Assembly: GCA_027067785.1 (NCBI GenBank)
Contig: JAMOVL010000034.1
Location: 1-37,680, forward strand
Reading direction: 5' to 3'
DNA: 37,680 bases
Source: Desulfurococcales archaeon
GTDB taxonomy: Archaea; Thermoproteota; Thermoprotei_A; Sulfolobales; Desulfurococcaceae
Part shown: positions 16,602 through 23,945 of the stretch, piece after piece
Layout: every line of letters starts with the position of its first letter
How positions within the stretch are numbered: position 1 is the stretch's first letter
Made by a program: the position numbers and the translations under genes
The notes under the pieces: generated by a model
Database searches by the model: none
Seen by the model: the letters and a program-made list of their open reading frames with translations, nothing else
What the model was told of the DNA's origin: nothing

Positions 16602-17778
16602 ATCTATACCACCTTCTAATTAGTTTAATATAATATGATAAAAACAGGAATAGGAGAATAAGTGATACTAGGAATAATAATCCCATGTAGTATGTGCCAA
16701 ACAGATTGGATAATAGTATCAAGGGATAGCCTAGATATGGTATGATGAACATTGTTTTACCGATAATCTTATCCTGATCGATCCTCCACGGATCCGCATA
16801 ATTGTTTGCATCACCCTTCGTGATAACCCGGCTATTTTCAAAGCTGTATATCCTATGAACTATGATAGTACCACTGGTTGAGAACGCTATTATATCTCCC
16901 ACACTGTATTGTTCCATCTTCTTAACTATGACCATGTCGCCGGGATTGATCTCTGGTTCCATCGAGCCTGTTAGAACTACAAAAGAATGTACTCCTGCAA
17001 ACTGGGATATTGCTATAATGCCTAGAATTAGTACTGGAGCTATAGCTTTGATCTTGCTAATTATTCCTATTTCCTTTTTGGGTGTAAGCGTTGGGCTATG
17101 GGTGAACTTAGTGTAATCGAGGATTACAAGGGCAGCTATTAATCCTATCATTAACATAATGCCTGACATGTACGTTTTTATCATAGGCTGTATGGGGAAG
17201 TAGTACCATATGAGATCGACTCCTAGCCTATAGTAGAGTGCGGGGAGAAGACCGTAGAGTATGATAATTATACTTGTAGTTAAATTCATCATTAGTTCTC
17301 TTATGAATAATATACTTGTTTCACCAGCATTTGTCGCTAACTGTATTGGTTGTATCATTATAAACGACATGATTACACTAATGAGTATGACGAACACTAT
17401 GCTCCATTTCTTCAGCATTAATGCCTTTACATGTTCTATGGCCGACAAACTCGTTAGAGTCAGGATAAAGGGTGCTACGACTGCTAGTGGTTCAACGAAG
17501 TATATGCTTTTACCGAATCCAAAGAAAATTCCGGAAAAGAACAGGGGAGCTAGAGTTACTGCTATCATTAGGGGTATATAGGTTGAAATTACATTGTATG
17601 TTGGTTTCTTATAGATTACCCTCCTATATATGATAGTTATTACTAAGATATTCATAGTGATAAGCACTATGTAGAAAGACATACCGTAAAGTATGTTAAG
17701 ATACCTAATTAGATATGTTAATATCAGTAATAGAAACGGTATAATAATCGATAAGTAATCCTTAGTCGATGATAACAA
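16588..17778 (-). CDS. Signal peptidase I, SipW/Sec11-like, with large membrane N-terminus
   Basis: A 396-residue protein. The catalytic part is C-terminal: VVLTGSMEPEINPGDMVIV (nucleophile Ser272), GTIIVHRIYS (His308) and ITKGDANNYADPWRI (Asp323, Asp329). This is the ER/archaeal Ser-His-Asp type. Unlike the housekeeping archaeal enzyme of about 150-200 residues, it carries about 240 extra N-terminal residues with seven or so membrane helices, plus one or two at the C terminus. The start is TTG 17778, with AGTGAG upstream. Its promoter holds a perfect palindrome over the TATA box. Gene order points to processing of the two TasA-like subunits encoded just upstream. Confidence 0.88.
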   Translation of the reverse strand: MLSSTKDYLSIIIPFLLLILTYLIRYLNILYGMSFYIVLITMNILVITIIYRRVIYKKPTYNVISTYIPLMIAVTLAPLFFSGIFFGFGKSIYFVEPLAVVAPFILTLTSLSAIEHVKALMLKKWSIVFVILISVIMSFIMIQPIQLATNAGETSILFIRELMMNLTTSIIIILYGLLPALYYRLGVDLIWYYFPIQPMIKTYMSGIMLMIGLIAALVILDYTKFTHSPTLTPKKEIGIISKIKAIAPVLILGIIAISQFAGVHSFVVLTGSMEPEINPGDMVIVKKMEQYSVGDIIAFSTSGTIIVHRIYSFENSRVITKGDANNYADPWRIDQDKIIGKTMFIIPYLGYPLILLSNLFGTYYMGLLFLVSLILLFLFLSYYIKLIRRWYRYEVN

Positions 17779-17803
17779 ATTCTATCTCACTTTTTCATTA
17801 TTT

Positions 17804-17823
17804 TATACAAAAGGGTTTGTATA
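17804..17823. promoter_or_regulatory. Perfect palindrome over the signal-peptidase promoter, candidate operator
   Basis: TATACAAA (17804-17811), spacer AGGG, TTTGTATA (17816-17823): eight-base arms with no mismatch. Read on the minus strand, the proximal arm runs into GTATAAAAT, the likely TATA box, about 25 bases before the TTG start. A bound protein would therefore block TBP/TFB. The 92-base gap to the upstream gene also has a TAGGGG/CCCCTA inverted repeat (17824-17829, 17843-17848) enclosing a run that is T5 on the minus strand, a possible weak terminator. Confidence 0.6.
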
Positions 17824-17870
17824 TAGGGGTTGAAAAACATTCCCCCTAATTTATGCGGTTAACTTATATA

Positions 17871-18551
17871 TTACCTGCCCGAGGGCACATTACTATCGTA
17901 TTCGTTCCACTGGATCGCATCATAGTATATTATGAATGTTAGATTTGCGTTCTGCGGCATGTCCTGGAGTATTGTTATGTCGAAGCTAATATCGGCTGTT
18001 TGTCCTGGGTGAAGCTGTAATCCGAAGTTGTCTCCCCACCACATGAGTATGTCGGGTTTACCGTCTCCGTTTAGATCAATCATTGTCCCGTTTGCGTTCT
18101 GCTCACTATATACTGAATAGTATGTCGATGTCCCGGTTCCATTGTAGAACCTTATACGCCATATCTTGAGCGGTATTGTTCCCGAGTTTACCACTGTGAA
18201 CCCTATGTGTGTATAGTACCATGGGTATCCATTTACGATTGTAACGTTTAATGCATCATAATCTCCATCACCATCTGTATCGATTAGCTTCACATATGTT
18301 GTTCCGACATCCTTGTTTTCAGGGACCGGTATGATTTCTTTCTGCGGTATTAGCGTATAGTTCACCATTTGGTCAGGTGTATTTACAGGGTCAGTCGTTG
18401 ATACCGTGCCATATTTGAATGCAAAGTCTAGTTTGCCTGTGTTTACATAGTTGTTTATTAGTAGTGTTTGATACCACATTGCATAGGCTACTATTGAGCC
18501 CACGAGCATTACGAGCGCGAATATTCCGATTATTGCGATTTGTTTTCTCAT
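17871..18551 (-). CDS. TasA/camelysin-type surface filament subunit with calcium-loop motifs (paralogue B)
   Basis: A 226-residue secreted protein. The signal peptide (1-24) ends VAYA, followed by MWYQTLLINNYVNTGKL, the archaeal form of the SipW-dependent/TasA N-terminus that donates a strand to the next subunit in bundling pili. A beta-sandwich core includes VNGYPWYYTHIGFTVVNSGTIPLKI, shared with the neighbouring paralogue. Two DxDxDG-type loops, DTDGDGDYD (91-99) and DLNGDGKPD (159-167), look like calcium sites. There are five or so sequons. It ends QWNE(214-217)...SGR like its paralogue. The start has AAAGGTGA. Compare Pyrobaculum bundling pilin and Pyrodictium cannula proteins. Confidence 0.8.
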   Translation of the reverse strand: MRKQIAIIGIFALVMLVGSIVAYAMWYQTLLINNYVNTGKLDFAFKYGTVSTTDPVNTPDQMVNYTLIPQKEIIPVPENKDVGTTYVKLIDTDGDGDYDALNVTIVNGYPWYYTHIGFTVVNSGTIPLKIWRIRFYNGTGTSTYYSVYSEQNANGTMIDLNGDGKPDILMWWGDNFGLQLHPGQTADISFDITILQDMPQNANLTFIIYYDAIQWNEYDSNVPSGR

Positions 18552-18630
18552 ACATGTTCACCTTTCGTGATTGGAGGTATTACCCCCATGAAAAACTTAT
18601 CATTAACATTATGTTACGTATACACCCTTG

Positions 18631-19203
18631 TTACCTACCAGCTGAGCTAGGTACTTCGTTCCACTGTGCAAATGTTAGCTGTACTTCGAATGAATATGTC
18701 GTTAATTCTTCAGCTGCCTGCTTGACACCTATTGTTAGATAGTAGGTACTGTTCTCATTAGGATGTATTTGTGTATCTTTAGGTATTCTTAGGCTTACAC
18801 AAAGTGCTGTCTTGTTTAAGTCCTCAGATATATGAGGACGAAGCAGTTTAACTGGTATAGTGCCTATATTGGTGACGTTGAATTTTACTGTTACACAATA
18901 GCCTGGATATGCATTTACAATCGTAACATTTAGCTTGATCGTATTGTTTTGGTCATCGTATCTTTCAGGGGTAACGATTACATGTGCGACATCCTTGCCT
19001 TCATCGTTATTGAACTTTTCACCGCACTGAGGATCCGGTCCATTGTCGTTTGTTTGCCATCCACCGAATGCTACACGTACTTCACCTGTGTGAATGTACG
19101 TGTTTATCCGTATAGTTTCAGACCACATGGCTAGTGCTGAGCCAAACGCTACGAGGAGCGCGGCCAGCATTAGCACTCCAAGGGTTTTAGTTAAGGCGTA
19201 CAT
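18631..19203 (-). CDS. TasA/camelysin-type surface filament subunit (paralogue A)
   Basis: A 190-residue secreted protein, the first structural gene of the locus. The signal peptide (1-25) ends GSALA before MWSETIRINTYIHTGEV. The core block VNAYPGYCVTVKFNVTNIGTIPVKL matches paralogue B closely. It has three cysteines (C60, C103, C135), absent from B, and no DxDxDG loops. Several NxT/NxS sequons suggest glycosylation. The C-terminus QWNE(180-183)...AGR is shared with B. ATG 19203 follows AAGGTGA; TATA-like TAAATATAAG lies near 19231-19245. TTTGTATA repeats start about 25 bases further upstream. Probably a main or co-polymerising pilin-like subunit; polymerisation is inferred, not shown. Confidence 0.78.
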   Translation of the reverse strand: MYALTKTLGVLMLAALLVAFGSALAMWSETIRINTYIHTGEVRVAFGGWQTNDNGPDPQCGEKFNNDEGKDVAHVIVTPERYDDQNNTIKLNVTIVNAYPGYCVTVKFNVTNIGTIPVKLLRPHISEDLNKTALCVSLRIPKDTQIHPNENSTYYLTIGVKQAAEELTTYSFEVQLTFAQWNEVPSSAGR

Positions 19204-19269
19204 CTTTTCACCTTAGGGGATAGGGTTGTGGATATACTTATATTTAGGAGAGGCAGGTTTTCTCCAGAG

Positions 19270-19311
19270 TTTGTATATGGAGTTTGTATATGTATGAATT
19301 CTCTATACAAA
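19270..19311. promoter_or_regulatory. Three TTTGTATA sites upstream of the filament subunit genes
   Basis: There are exact octamers at 19270-19277 and 19283-19290 (direct, 13-base step) and an inverted TATACAAA at 19304-19311. They lie 65-110 bases before ATG 19203, upstream of its TATA-like element, a position better suited to activation or looping than simple blocking. The same octamer forms the palindrome at 17804-17823 and recurs at 20186-20193. The remaining spacer to 19435 is AT-rich and otherwise featureless. Confidence 0.55.
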
Positions 19312-19435
19312 GAAGTTTCCGGAAAATAAAATGTCTAAACTATAAAATAAAACAGACCAAAAAGAAGATCTTGTTTTTAGAAAATAATAGGTGTCTTGAA
19401 CCTATATGAAATAAAGATAAATAATTATTGAATGC

Positions 19436-20119
19436 CTAGAGTATTCTCAGCTCTCTAATTGTGAATCTTTCTTTTAGCTGTCTAAAACTATCACATCTTA
19501 ATAAGTTGAATAAGTGCGCCAGGTATCTTTTGACGTTTAATACTTTATCCTCTGATACGAACAAGACCACGTTGTAGCCTGTGTCTAAAGATACGATTAT
19601 TAACCATGACAGGATATGTTGAACCTCGATCTCTGTTGCTTCTTTGGAGAGAAAACCAATTATGTATTCTTTATCCTTTATTTTCAGATATAAGTCGACA
19701 AAATATGTTCTCGCAGACTGGCCTTTAATGCTTGTGCCTAGCCGTAGCGATTGCTCTATGCCGATGCATTCGGCTTCGCTACCTATTTCTTTACAAAATT
19801 CTCGTATGTTGTGTATTAGTCGCTGGTTAGAAACCATCGTGTTTTTCATTATCTTCCTTATCCTCGTAATGAGCATCAGAAGTCTTGCACCGAGGGGTGT
19901 TATTTTGTACATTTTCTTATCTTTTCCATTGCTAACGATTTCTAGGGCACCGTTATTTACTAAATCTGCAAGAATTGTTTCTAGGCTTCTCGTGTTTAGA
20001 TTAGCTGCGTAGAGAATACGTGTTTTCTTAGCGCTTCCCTCTCTTTCAACATATTTAAGAATGGCCTCGATAACCTCTATCTTGTTTCGATTACGTCGCT
20101 CTCTTTCCATCTCGCCCAA
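19436..20119 (-). CDS. Winged-helix transcriptional regulator of the filament locus (proposed)
   Basis: A 227-residue protein. Residues 12-85 form a winged helix (KIEVIEAILKYVEREG, KKTRILYAANLNTRSLETILADLVNNGALEIV, KMYKITPLGARLL) of the archaeal PadR/ArsR-like helix-turn-helix type. The C-terminal 110 residues look like a mixed alpha/beta domain (TYFVDLYLKIKDKEYIIGFLSKEA, IVSLDTGYNVVLFVSEDKVL), perhaps for ligand or partner binding. There is no membrane segment. The start is TTG 20119 or ATG 20110; neither has a good ribosome binding site, so a leaderless or near-leaderless start is possible. It precedes the filament genes in the same direction, and its own promoter holds a TTTGTATA copy, consistent with autoregulation. 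Confidence 0.72.
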   Translation of the reverse strand: MGEMERERRNRNKIEVIEAILKYVEREGSAKKTRILYAANLNTRSLETILADLVNNGALEIVSNGKDKKMYKITPLGARLLMLITRIRKIMKNTMVSNQRLIHNIREFCKEIGSEAECIGIEQSLRLGTSIKGQSARTYFVDLYLKIKDKEYIIGFLSKEATEIEVQHILSWLIIVSLDTGYNVVLFVSEDKVLNVKRYLAHLFNLLRCDSFRQLKERFTIRELRIL

Positions 20120-20156
20120 CTCATAGTTAAGGTAAAAACACCGTGTATGTACATGT

Positions 20157-20193
20157 TATACATAAAAATACTCTGTTATAAAATTTTTGTATA
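20157..20193. promoter_or_regulatory. TTTGTATA site in the regulator promoter
   Basis: An exact TTTGTATA lies at 20186-20193, and a one-mismatch inverted copy TATACATA at 20157-20164. Both flank TATA-like sequence (TTTATAAC/TTTATGTA on the minus strand), 40-75 bases before the regulator start. Another seven-of-eight copy (TATACAAG) is near 20239. Confidence 0.45.
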
Positions 20194-20287
20194 ATTTCTT
20201 CAATTCCAACCACATAGAGTTTCATGGTATAAAACAATATATACAAGCAATTAATTGCAAAGACAAACCATAGGACAGGGAAAAAGC

Positions 20288-20296
20288 GTTATAAAA
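20288..20296 (+). promoter_or_regulatory. Probable TATA box of tRNA-Gly
   Basis: GTTATAAAA is centred about 42 bases before the tRNA, the same spacing as for the other two tRNA genes here. Confidence 0.55.
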
Positions 20297-20334
20297 CCAG
20301 GCAGAACTACAAATCTATACGGCTAAGAATAACT

Positions 20335-20410
20335 GCGGCGGTCGTCTAGCCTGGACTAGGACGCCGGCCCTCCAAGCCGGAGATCCCGGGTTCAAATCCC
20401 GGCCGCCGCA
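20335..20410 (+). tRNA. tRNA-Gly (anticodon TCC), with C at position 33
   Basis: Complete 76-base cloverleaf. Acceptor GCGGCGG/CCGCCGC with A73, D stem GTCT/GGAC, anticodon stem CCGGC/GCCGG, variable AGATC, T arm CCGGG/CCCGG around TTCAAAT. The seven-base anticodon loop is CCTCCAA, giving anticodon TCC, but position 33 is C where U33 is nearly universal. No intron. The genome encodes CCA directly after A73 (20411-20413), which may be chance. Confidence 0.93.
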
Positions 20411-20514
20411 CCATTCTCTAATCAACATATAACCATTTTACTTTCTCATTCATATGGTATGATTACATTAAATTTCCATCCAATACATTATATAGTATGG
20501 TAGGTGGTACGCTC

Positions 20515-21723
20515 ATGGCCTTGTACCGTGTAGCCAAAATTGCGAAAGACTTCTATGTTCTCCGACTAGATGATACAGAAACAAAATACTTTGAAGGCAT
20601 ATGGGAGATCCCCGAAGGTATAACCTATAACTCCTACTTGCTTACACTACCTGATAAAACCGTATTGTTTGATGGATGGAAAAAGGATTACTCGGAAGAG
20701 TTCATAGAGGCGGTAAAAAGCATTGTTGATATCAATGATATCGACGTAGTAGTTCTTCATCATATGGAGCCGGACCATACAGGTTCTATACCTGTCCTCT
20801 TATCTAAAATGAATAGACAGCCAACAATATATGCCCATCCAATGGCTCGTCCAATGCTCATCTCATTCTACGGCCTGAAAATACAGAGGATCATAGCGGT
20901 TAAGGATAAGGATACCTTAGATCTTGGGGATGAGAAAATCACTTTTATTCATACGCCATGGCTACACTGGCCGGAGACTATCGTTAGTTATCTAGAGAGA
21001 CATAATGCATTGATCACATGCGACGTTTTTGGAAGCTATTCCGTGCCAAAAGGGATCTTTGACGATGAGTTAAACGAAGAAAGTATAAGTGAATACCTTC
21101 GTTATGCAAGGAAATACATGGTCACAGTCATAGGATATTATAGAAACCATGTTATCCCGGCGCTCAATAAGATCGCTGCTCTAGGTATACAGCCATCACT
21201 AATCGCGCCTGGACATGGCTTGATATGGAGAAAGAGCCCTGGCAAGATCATAGAGGCCTATAGGGCCTTCGCTGAGAGTAGGTACGATGATAATAAGATA
21301 ACAATGATATATACTTCCATGTATGGATTCGTCGAGAAAACCATGGAAAAAATCAAGGATTATTTAGAGAATAACGGCTACAAAATAGCCGAGCACAAGT
21401 TCACAGACAAGGATGAACCATTAGTCTCAGAAATACTCCTTGACGCTGATACATCGAAAGCTCTTGTGGTAGGGATCAGTAATTATGAGGCCTCACTACA
21501 TCCCCATATGGATAATATTCTCAACATACTAGCCAAGAAAATCAAAGCTTCAAAACCCGTTCTACTAGTCACAGTTTATGGATGGGGCGACGCAGCAAAA
21601 ACACTTGCTAAGAAGAAACTAGAAAACACACCACTTAACCCTGTAGAATACATTAGTTTAAGAGCCGGAGCAATACCCGATACCGAAATGATAAAGAATT
21701 TTCTCGAGAAAATAAAGGAGTAA
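20515..21723 (+). CDS. fprA: Flavodiiron protein (A-type flavoprotein), O2/NO reductase
   Basis: It reduces O2 to water (or NO to N2O) with electrons from a small redox partner, protecting strict anaerobes. The N-terminal metallo-beta-lactamase domain has a complete diiron ligand set: H83, E85, D87 and H88 in LHHMEPDHTG, H151 in LHWPET, D170 in ITCDVFG, and H234 in APGHGLIW. A C-terminal flavodoxin domain starts near 252 (IYTSMYGFVEKT) and binds FMN. Length 402 is typical. I use ATG 20515, which follows AGGTGG; an in-frame ATG at 20497 overlaps that site. The gene precedes the ferritin-like/VIT1 gene, suggesting an oxidative-stress and iron unit. Confidence 0.94.
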   Translation: MALYRVAKIAKDFYVLRLDDTETKYFEGIWEIPEGITYNSYLLTLPDKTVLFDGWKKDYSEEFIEAVKSIVDINDIDVVVLHHMEPDHTGSIPVLLSKMNRQPTIYAHPMARPMLISFYGLKIQRIIAVKDKDTLDLGDEKITFIHTPWLHWPETIVSYLERHNALITCDVFGSYSVPKGIFDDELNEESISEYLRYARKYMVTVIGYYRNHVIPALNKIAALGIQPSLIAPGHGLIWRKSPGKIIEAYRAFAESRYDDNKITMIYTSMYGFVEKTMEKIKDYLENNGYKIAEHKFTDKDEPLVSEILLDADTSKALVVGISNYEASLHPHMDNILNILAKKIKASKPVLLVTVYGWGDAAKTLAKKKLENTPLNPVEYISLRAGAIPDTEMIKNFLEKIKE

Positions 21724-21765
21724 TTGCCCAGGGCCTGGTGAACAGAGCTGAGCACCGATAAAGAC

Positions 21766-22869
21766 GTGGTAAAAACAGCTATAGAGATGTACAAGGACGA
21801 AGTAGAGACGAGTATTATCTATAGAGAGCTTTCAAAATACACAAAGGATCCCGAGATATCAAAGAAACTATTAGAGCTCTCAGAAGTGGAGAGAAGCCAC
21901 GCCGATTTCTGGAAAGACTTTCTAGAAAAAAGAGGCGTTGATCCAACCAGAATAAAAATCAACAAAACACTATTACGTCTCAAAATAGCGTTGTTCAAAA
22001 TACTAGGATACGGCTTAACACTCAAGATCCTCGAGCTAGGGGAAGACGAGGCTATCAAATCCTATTCTAAACTCCTAGGCTCTCCCGAGTTGTCCGATGA
22101 TGAAAAACAAAGGCTTAGAAAGATACTTGAAGACGAGCTCGTACACGAGGAGGAGTTCGAGGAGGAAGAATCTAGGCTTAAAGATTTCCTAATGCATGTA
22201 AGAGACGCTATTCTAGGCATGAACGACGGCCTGGTGGAGATACTCTCGGTATCCGCCGGTTTGGCCGGTGCGTACGGTGATCCAATATATGTTGCGCTAG
22301 GCGGTTCAATCGTCGGCATTGGCGGAGCCCTCTCAATGGCTGTAGGTACGTATATTAGTGTGAAGGCTCAGAGAGATGTGAAGCTAGGCACTCTCGAAAG
22401 GATAAAGTTGGCGGCGAGATACGCCACTAATATATTGGTTGAAAGGGTTAAGGCGAGCTTACTGAAAAGAGGGTACAGCAGAGACGCCGTTGAGAAAATA
22501 GGGGAGGATGCAAAGGCCAACCCGGATATTCTGAGTAAAATACTTGCTGAAGAGGAATACGGTATATCAGAGGAATCTATAGAAAATCCGAGAATAGCTA
22601 GTCTTTACACTGGTATTTTCTATATTATAGGAGCATTCGTACCGCTTATACCATACTTCCTAGGCCTCCCGATACTATATGCGCTTATACTATCGTTTCT
22701 TATGGCTGCATCAATGCTCGCTGTCTCGGGAACGATAGTTGCTATATCATCGGGCCTCACAATAAAGAAAAAAGTCGTCGAACTAGTGTTGTCCGGCCTG
22801 GGATCAGCACTGGCTACTTATGGGATAGGAGCGCTAGCATCGCTACTCTTTGGTATACATACCGGGTGA
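21766..22869 (+). CDS. Ferritin-like (rubrerythrin) domain fused to VIT1/CCC1-type iron transporter
   Basis: A 367-residue fusion. The N-terminal four-helix ferritin-like domain (about 1-140) has ETSIIYRELS, E42xxH45 (SEVERSHADFW), acidic helix LELGEDEA, and E124xxH127 (EDELVHEEE), the pattern of a diiron site. The C-terminal VIT1 domain begins ILGMNDGLVEILSVSAGLAGA and has about five membrane helices. Bacterial relatives (MbfA) export iron and limit peroxide stress; the direction here is not proven. GTG 21766 has a poor ribosome binding site, and ATG 21787 is an alternative start. It follows the flavodiiron gene by 42 bases and may share its transcript. Confidence 0.87.
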   Translation: MVKTAIEMYKDEVETSIIYRELSKYTKDPEISKKLLELSEVERSHADFWKDFLEKRGVDPTRIKINKTLLRLKIALFKILGYGLTLKILELGEDEAIKSYSKLLGSPELSDDEKQRLRKILEDELVHEEEFEEEESRLKDFLMHVRDAILGMNDGLVEILSVSAGLAGAYGDPIYVALGGSIVGIGGALSMAVGTYISVKAQRDVKLGTLERIKLAARYATNILVERVKASLLKRGYSRDAVEKIGEDAKANPDILSKILAEEEYGISEESIENPRIASLYTGIFYIIGAFVPLIPYFLGLPILYALILSFLMAASMLAVSGTIVAISSGLTIKKKVVELVLSGLGSALATYGIGALASLLFGIHTG

Positions 22870-22890
22870 TAAATTAATGGTGAGCGCGAA

Positions 22891-23673
22891 GTGTTACCAG
22901 CATTAACATTATTTCTTTTATTCATAGGAGCATTAGCCGTAGGATTCGTCTCCGCGATCAGCGGTATCGGTGGAGGCAGCCTGATCGTACCATACATGAT
23001 CCTCGTACTGGGTTTTGACGTGAGAGTCGCTGTTGCCACTAGTCTTGTCGCAATAATAGTTACGTCATCTGTTGCCGCTAGCCAGTACTTAAAGGATAAG
23101 ATTGTCGATCTAAAAACAGCGCTTACACTTGAACCCATTACAACCGTTGGAGCCATTATTGGCGCACTAATAACCACTTCTATTCCTCCGAACATAATTA
23201 AGGCCGGGCTGGGATTCATACTGTTATATGTATCGATCTCTATGCTTGTAAAAACGCTACGCCGTAGAAGCCCTAGGGAATCCGCGGCGAGCAAAACAAG
23301 TAGTGCTAGAAAGACAATAGCATTACTGGTGTCTTTCCTCGCAGGATTATTATCTGGTATGTTTGGCATAGGAGGAGGAGTCCTCAAAGTACCTATCATG
23401 GCAGGGCTTCTAGGGCTCCCTATAAAGACCGCTGTTGCAACGAGCTCGTTCATGGTAGGCTTAACCGCTACAGGTGGAAGCATAGTATATGTATCTAAGG
23501 GGATCCCGGACCCATCAGCAGTAGCGGCTCTTGCACTAGGTATTATTCCGGGAGCTTATCTAGGAGCTAAGAAACTGGAAAGACTTAGGCCCAGAACAGT
23601 TAGATTAGTATTTGCGTTCATACTGCTCTATGCCGCTATTAGACTGATTTTATCAGTAGCACATATACTATGA
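22891..23673 (+). CDS. TSUP/TauE-SafE family permease (sulfite/organosulfonate or sulfur anion exporter)
   Basis: A 260-residue protein with about eight membrane helices arranged as two inverted repeats. Each repeat begins with the family motif: FVSAISGIGGGSLIVPY (about 19-35) and LLSGMFGIGGGVLKVPI (about 157-173). Substrates in the family are sulfite, sulfoacetate, thiosulfate and related anions; which applies here cannot be told. The GTG 22891 start follows GGTGAG at 22879-22884. It is 21 bases after the iron-transporter gene and 11 before the DUF1634 gene, so all four genes from 20515 may form one operon. Confidence 0.88.
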   Translation: MLPALTLFLLFIGALAVGFVSAISGIGGGSLIVPYMILVLGFDVRVAVATSLVAIIVTSSVAASQYLKDKIVDLKTALTLEPITTVGAIIGALITTSIPPNIIKAGLGFILLYVSISMLVKTLRRRSPRESAASKTSSARKTIALLVSFLAGLLSGMFGIGGGVLKVPIMAGLLGLPIKTAVATSSFMVGLTATGGSIVYVSKGIPDPSAVAALALGIIPGAYLGAKKLERLRPRTVRLVFAFILLYAAIRLILSVAHIL

Positions 23674-23684
23674 GGTGAAGTCTT

Positions 23685-23945
23685 ATGAGAGAATACCATG
23701 TATTAAGATATGGTGTGTTGCTAGGCTTAATAATTCTTGTAGCCGGGCTCATAATCTCAGTATTTGCTGATATAAATATAGTATTATGGATCGGGATATA
23801 CGTTATTATATCAACGCCGATAACATCTGTGATATTTATATTCGTTAGGAATCTGATTAAAGGAAATAACACAATTGCTATTCTCGCGCTCATTGAAGTA
23901 CTTGTTGTAATATTTTACATACTCATAGCTATACACGTATTATGA
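23685..23945 (+). CDS. DUF1634-family small membrane protein, TSUP partner
   Basis: 86 residues with three membrane helices (about 8-26, 33-52 and 62-84). DUF1634 proteins are typically encoded right after a TSUP permease, as here, and are thought to be accessory subunits; no biochemical function is established. ATG 23685 has a strong GAGGTGA. Its 3' end overlaps the convergent KaiC-like gene by six bases. Confidence 0.8.
   Translation: MREYHVLRYGVLLGLIILVAGLIISVFADINIVLWIGIYVIISTPITSVIFIFVRNLIKGNNTIAILALIEVLVVIFYILIAIHVL

Noticed and set aside
20411-20413. Encoded CCA tail of tRNA-Gly as a sign of foreign origin
   Set aside because: Three bases are easily explained by chance, and the other tRNAs here lack it.
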